Below, piece after piece: positions 59,901-64,000 of a stretch of DNA of 64,000 nucleotides. Origin of the DNA: Onchocerca volvulus (lineage: Eukaryota > Nematoda > Chromadorea > Rhabditida > Onchocercidae); NCBI GenBank assembly GCA_000499405.2, contig HG738138.1, forward strand, positions 15,082,554 through 15,146,553, read 5' to 3'. The position numbers and the translations under genes are program-made. Numbering within the stretch: the stretch's first letter is position 1; every line of letters starts with the position of its first letter. The notes beneath the pieces were generated by a model, which was not told the origin of the DNA, ran no database searches, and saw only the letters and a list, made by a program, of their open reading frames with translations.

Positions 59901-62900
59901 AGAAAATATTGCAAATATTATTTTTACATTACGTAAGTTATTATATGCGATGAGTAAGACACTTATTGGCTAATCTTACGTGTTATATTTGCAGACAATC
60001 AATTTATACAGGACAGTTTAATTGATAGATAATAAGAGAATAGCTGGAGGAATTAATAATTACGATCCAATTACCTTGCAGGTCGTTTCTTTGAAATAGC
60101 AGTAGCTGTTGCTCCAACAGTTGCCGTTGGCGTTAATCCACATCTTTGCAGTTGCTGATTTACTGATATATGGTCTCGACCATTTGTCAATGCATTGATA
60201 TTACGCATGGGATTTTCAACAACAGTCTCACGCTGAGGAGATAAACTTGCCGTAGATCGTCTATCCTAAAATTCTCGAAATATTGGTAGTGAAAATATCA
60301 TGAAACTATCCGAGAATTTTCCTGAAAAATTTTCTTGTCTAAACGATATTATAAATTCATGAAACAACAAATAGTCCAATTATCCAATAAAAGATTTCTC
60401 CATGGACAGTTTGAAGCATCCACGACTATTATATATGTATATATGTTTCAACGAATTTTCATATTCGTTCTAATTGTCGTTATTCCCAAATTAGAAACAT
60501 CCAGATTGGATTTTATGGAATTATGATTGTTTCACCATAATTTATAATACTTCAAAGGACATCTAAGCATTTTAATTTGTAGTTTCCGTACTAATTTCTT
60601 GTGCTTTCACAGGATGCTTTATTCTATAAAGATTTTGAACTAACCACATCATTTGTGTGAGTTATAAGCCTTTCTCTCATGTTATTCACCGGGAATGTAG
60701 CGGCATGAAAATGTGATGGCGGTAATGTCGTTGCTGCCGTTACAGTCGATGACGGTTGCGAATTCAATGATGACGGCTGTGCACGACGTGCATTCATCAA
60801 ACAACGATCCATCATTAATTGAAGCAACCGTTTTGCAGCCGGATTGTCATGGTACGCGTAAATATACTACAATGAAACAATATCTAGCTACTCTCATCGA
60901 AATATGAATATCGACAAAACGACTGAAAAAGCAATCAAAAGACAGTGATTAGGAAACTGCCAATCAGTATTGGTTTTTCCACTGTCACTTTAATTTTGAT
61001 TCAAAGTGTTTTTAACTTTATCAATAAGTTCAACTGCTAAACATCACCGCATTGACTTTTGAAGATCTCAAATAGCAGCAATTCTTCTGAAAATCTTTGC
61101 TATCACTTGCTAAAAGTCAATACGCTTACTTATTGTTTTTTCAAATGTTTTAAGGATTTTTGAAGCTGAATAGGTTAAGGTATTAAAAGCGCTTTCATAG
61201 TCGCATAAGTTGGTAACTCCCGAAAATTATTTGTTCGGTCGAGCAATTATTTGTCATATTCGATCGATAGCTAAATGTTGAATTGTTGATAAAATGTTTA
61301 GGATTTCCTCTTATCAGTTATGGATAATCTCATATTTTTCAAGACTATCCAATCACTAGAGATTAAAGATTGATTAGATGAATCGATCTGATTCTTATCA
61401 TTAATAACTGTTCCTACTTTATGCCCATAATTTCTTTGGAACAAGTTTCACAAACCCGTTTTTAAATTAATTAAACTAATTTATCATTAATTATCTATGA
61501 TAAACAGTAATTACTATTTCAGTTATAATATAAAACAACCTCTACTTTATGATCATAATTTTTCCGATGTGTTGAGTGAACATGTTCACGTAACTGGAAA
61601 TCGGTTGATCTTTCTGCATAACATTCGGTGCATTGAAAGGGATTCCAGTGTAAATGCTCGACTTTTATATGGACCTGAAAAATTTCAAAATGCTCGACGT
61701 TTTTCCATCCATCTGATTATAATTATATAGAGTTCTTGTTATTTTTCCATCCATTCGAACATAATTTTAAACACTGTTCATTCACATCTAATGTTTTTCT
61801 GCACTTTTTTTCTACTTTTCTAATATCTTTGCAACAAGTTATTGCTCCGGTAAATCACCTCCATTTCTTCACTGCTCATTTTACAGATGCCACATTCCGG
61901 ACAACGCAAATATACTGGTGGTAGCGGCGGTAAATTGAGCAAATTAGGTAAATACATTGTTGATGCTCCAGGTCCTGGTCCATAACCATACGTACTTCCA
62001 CCTAAAATTATTCGAATATTATGAAGTTTCTAAAACTATACAAAATAATAAAAGACAAAAAAGAAAGAAACATTTCTCTAAGTGATTCAATGATAGTTTT
62101 TTCAGATTAAATTTCCTCGTTTTACGATTTTACGACAATTTGATTTTTTTTTTTTTTTTTTTTAACTGATTCATTTCACAACAAGGTCTCTCATTTAAAG
62201 AACTCTCTATTCCGACCTTTTTATTTCTTTTAAATCTTTCGCTTTGAGATATCCTTTCTGACGGCTCTTAACAAATAAAATTTACACACTTACTAAAAAC
62301 TTCCTCAGAATTTTCAAAATTAATAAATTTAAAAAACAGGTCTTACTTATCGGGGGTGGAAAATTTTCGGCTCCCGAAACATTCGGCCACAAATCCATTA
62401 TATCACTATTCACTTGCTAGAATTTTTGGCAAAATTCAATTTCAATAAACAAGTTTAAAAAATTTATATAGTTAAAAAGAACAAAATTTCCTGGCATTCT
62501 AATTTTTGATCTTATGTAATAAATTTCTCATCTTTTTAAATTATTCCATCAAACACACAGAATATTTGACCCATGTTATACACAAACTTCTTCTCTTATT
62601 TTCAAATTTATAGATTTCAACATACTTAATAACATAAAATACGTTCAGCAAATAACTTACTGGTGCTTGAAAAAGGTGAGATGGAAAATTTCGTCCTATA
62701 TATTGCTGCATTTCTTCTCGTGATCGTTGTTCTGCTCGTCCTGATCCGTTTGTTACACCTCCAGCTGAAATAAACGAAAAAAAAAAAAAAAAGTACAAAA
62801 ATCTGCAGGAAAAGCTCTTTTTTTTTTTCGGATACCCATTTAGCTATAATAGGAAAACAGCAAAAGCTAAAGGTAGATATTAGCAATACTATTATGATTT

Positions 62901-63673
62901 TTCAATTTAAAAAAAAAAAAAAATAAACGATTCTCTTTCTTACTATAACTTCCAAGCTGGCTTTAATAATTATGCCATAATTAAACCAGTTAAAACGAAT
63001 CTTCCTATATTACTTTTTATCAAAATCTATCCCATATAAGTATCGAAATTTTCGATGAATTACTGACAAAATCTTCTTTCTAAATAATATTCGGAAATGC
63101 CTATGCTAAACAAATATCCATATTGGTAGAATATTTTATTGATCATTGGTCTCGAATACCAAACACATTTGTTAATATATGAAGAACACATATTGATGAC
63201 TTGCAAAACAGGCAAATAGTATGACCAAAACAATATGAGTAAAAATTAAAAACTAAGAAATCGAACGACATTATTCAAAATCACAATGATGCAATCATTT
63301 CATTTTCAAAAAAAAAAGAATAAATAGATTTGAAATAGTTATTTTTATTGTGTCCATCTCTTATCAAGGTCATTACAAATCATAACACATGGAATTTAAT
63401 GACCTTGATCATAACAAAAGACTATCAAACGATCTTGTACATTGAATTCTTGTTTTGTTCAATTCATCATAATCAATTAATCTACGATCAATATATCGAT
63501 TAAAAATTGAATTGGATTCAATTCAAAATTTCATCACTTGCAAATACATCAAATAATTAATTACCTTGAGTAGAAAGCATTAAACGATGCATAATATTAT
63601 CCCGAACATTTGATGGCAAAGAGGAGGTACCACTACCACGTTGCGCTGGCGTCGGTGCTCCACCACGAATCAT
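53633..63673 (-). CDS. Eight-finger C2H2 zinc-finger protein, 23 exons
   Basis: Exons (minus strand): 63673-63565, 62764-62661, 62416-62347, 62001-61859, 61674-61546, 60866-60645, 60265-60075, 59811-59588, 59032-58816, 58648-58546, 58296-58150, 58026-57883, 57758-57513, 57211-57053, 56945-56865, 56394-56278, 56236-56105, 56045-55752, 55649-55560, 55181-55006, 54864-54719, 54415-54231, 53827-53633. Total 3624 bases, 1207 residues, phases consistent throughout. Eight C2H2 fingers are arranged as four separated pairs. Basic stretches (NSRRKKRAAER near 590-601; RDRMRKARNRRFG and PPSKLKRKEMAK near 890-925) look like nuclear localisation signals. The C terminus is acidic with a sumoylation-type VKNE. 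It is probably a nuclear DNA-binding regulator. I recognise no specific orthologue. The first ATG (63673) is taken as start; an upstream exon outside the window is possible. Confidence 0.92.
57053..60265 (-). CDS. Zinc-finger gene exons 7-14: linkers and finger pairs 2 and 3
   Basis: Exons 7-9 encode an acidic and Ala-rich linker. Pair 2: C480/C482 with H494/H498 (a tight CKC instead of CxxC, so finger 3 is atypical) and C510/C515/H528/H533 (RCKYPGCQVQHYRKDQMENH). Exon 12 carries the basic NSRRKKRAAER. Exon 13 is Ala-rich then Gln-rich. Pair 3: C673/C676/H688/H692, split at the exon 13/14 junction, and C704/C707/H720/H725 (ICKFCDFGHDRKQTVVSH). Confidence 0.88.
60645..63673 (-). CDS. Zinc-finger gene exons 1-6: N terminus and finger pair 1
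   Basis: After a Gly/Pro/Ser-rich N terminus (MIRGGAPTPAQRGSG) comes finger 1, C128/C131/H144/H149 (CPECGICKMSSEEMEVHIK), split between exons 4 and 5 at the donor GAG|GTGATT. Finger 2 is C157/C160/H173/H178 (QCTECYAERSTDFQLREHV). A helix-like segment follows (PAAKRLLQLMMDRCLMNARR), then a Ser/Thr/Pro-rich linker. Confidence 0.88.
63363..63409. promoter_or_regulatory. Inverted pair of TCAAGGTCA elements in intron 1 of the zinc-finger gene
   Basis: ATCAAGGTCATTA (63363-63375) and its exact complement (63397-63409) flank 21 bases. TCAAGGTCA is the extended half-site of NR5A/FTZ-F1-type receptors (NHR-25 in C. elegans). Two copies as a perfect inverted repeat in a first intron suggest regulation, but a chance hairpin is possible. 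Confidence 0.35.
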
Positions 63674-64000
63674 TCCTTTTTTTTGTTTCAATTTTTACAA
63701 TCACCAAATCGGGTTCCAAATAAATTGATTTTCTGATTCACCAAAACTATTAATTCTTCTAAGGAAAAAAAAAAGCCTAAAAAAGAGAATTGTAGATGAA
63801 CTTTTTCAACCTGTAATTATAAAAATTACATTAAACAGTGCTGCGCTAAATTACAATTGCTCATTAATAAATGTCATAATAATAATATTGTTACTAGTAA
63901 CTATCTAAAAAATACTGCTAACATGACCTACGTGAAATGGGATATAATATGTTATCTATTTAATCAATAAACTTATAGACGCTGATAAATTAAAAAGATA
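63674..64000. other. Upstream flank of the zinc-finger gene
   Basis: AT-rich. No further exon of the gene or other gene is recognisable before the window ends. Confidence 0.5.

Overview
This window looks like nuclear DNA from a parasitic nematode, most probably a filarial or other spirurid (clade III) worm. It is very AT-rich by eye and full of long poly-T/poly-A runs. Genes are split into many small exons by AT-rich introns with short TTTCAG-type acceptors, and the best-recognised protein is an MRCK kinase. The species call is inference; no marker in the window is diagnostic.

Layout. Positions 1-13865 appear gene-free. They hold diverged tandem repeats, microsatellites and one GC-richer island that is a broken, reverse-strand fragment of the 28S rRNA gene. 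At 13866-15640 (minus strand) there is a candidate two-exon 3' part of a small cysteine-rich, membrane-anchored (Ly6-like) protein, followed by a diverged 50-bp tandem repeat. Positions 15641-22050 are mostly non-coding, with one membrane-type ORF (20356-20844) and a strong 87-nt hairpin (20875-20961).

From 22094 to 43348 (plus strand) lies a complete 40-exon gene for an MRCK/Gek-type kinase (C. elegans mrck-1 family). I reconstructed it exon by exon with consistent splice phases: 1804 residues with AGC kinase, coiled coil, C1, PH, CNH and CRIB domains in order. Its largest intron (34715-37662) appears to host an unrelated three-exon gene on the opposite strand, encoding a 171-residue protein with about four membrane segments. 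Another intron carries a perfect IR1 hormone-receptor-type palindrome.

Positions 43349-53632 are intergenic. They contain a decayed Helitron helicase relic (about 46095-46640), other broken coding-like fragments (46640-49300), and a 39-bp x 4 minisatellite that stays in frame.

From 63673 down to 53633 (minus strand) is a second large gene. It has 23 exons and encodes a 1207-residue nuclear-type protein with eight C2H2 zinc fingers in four spaced pairs, an acidic tail, and an apparently non-canonical GC-AG intron. MRCK and the zinc-finger gene are convergent and separated by about 10 kb. They are presumably functionally independent: MRCK is a cytoskeletal effector of Cdc42, the other a putative DNA-binding regulator.
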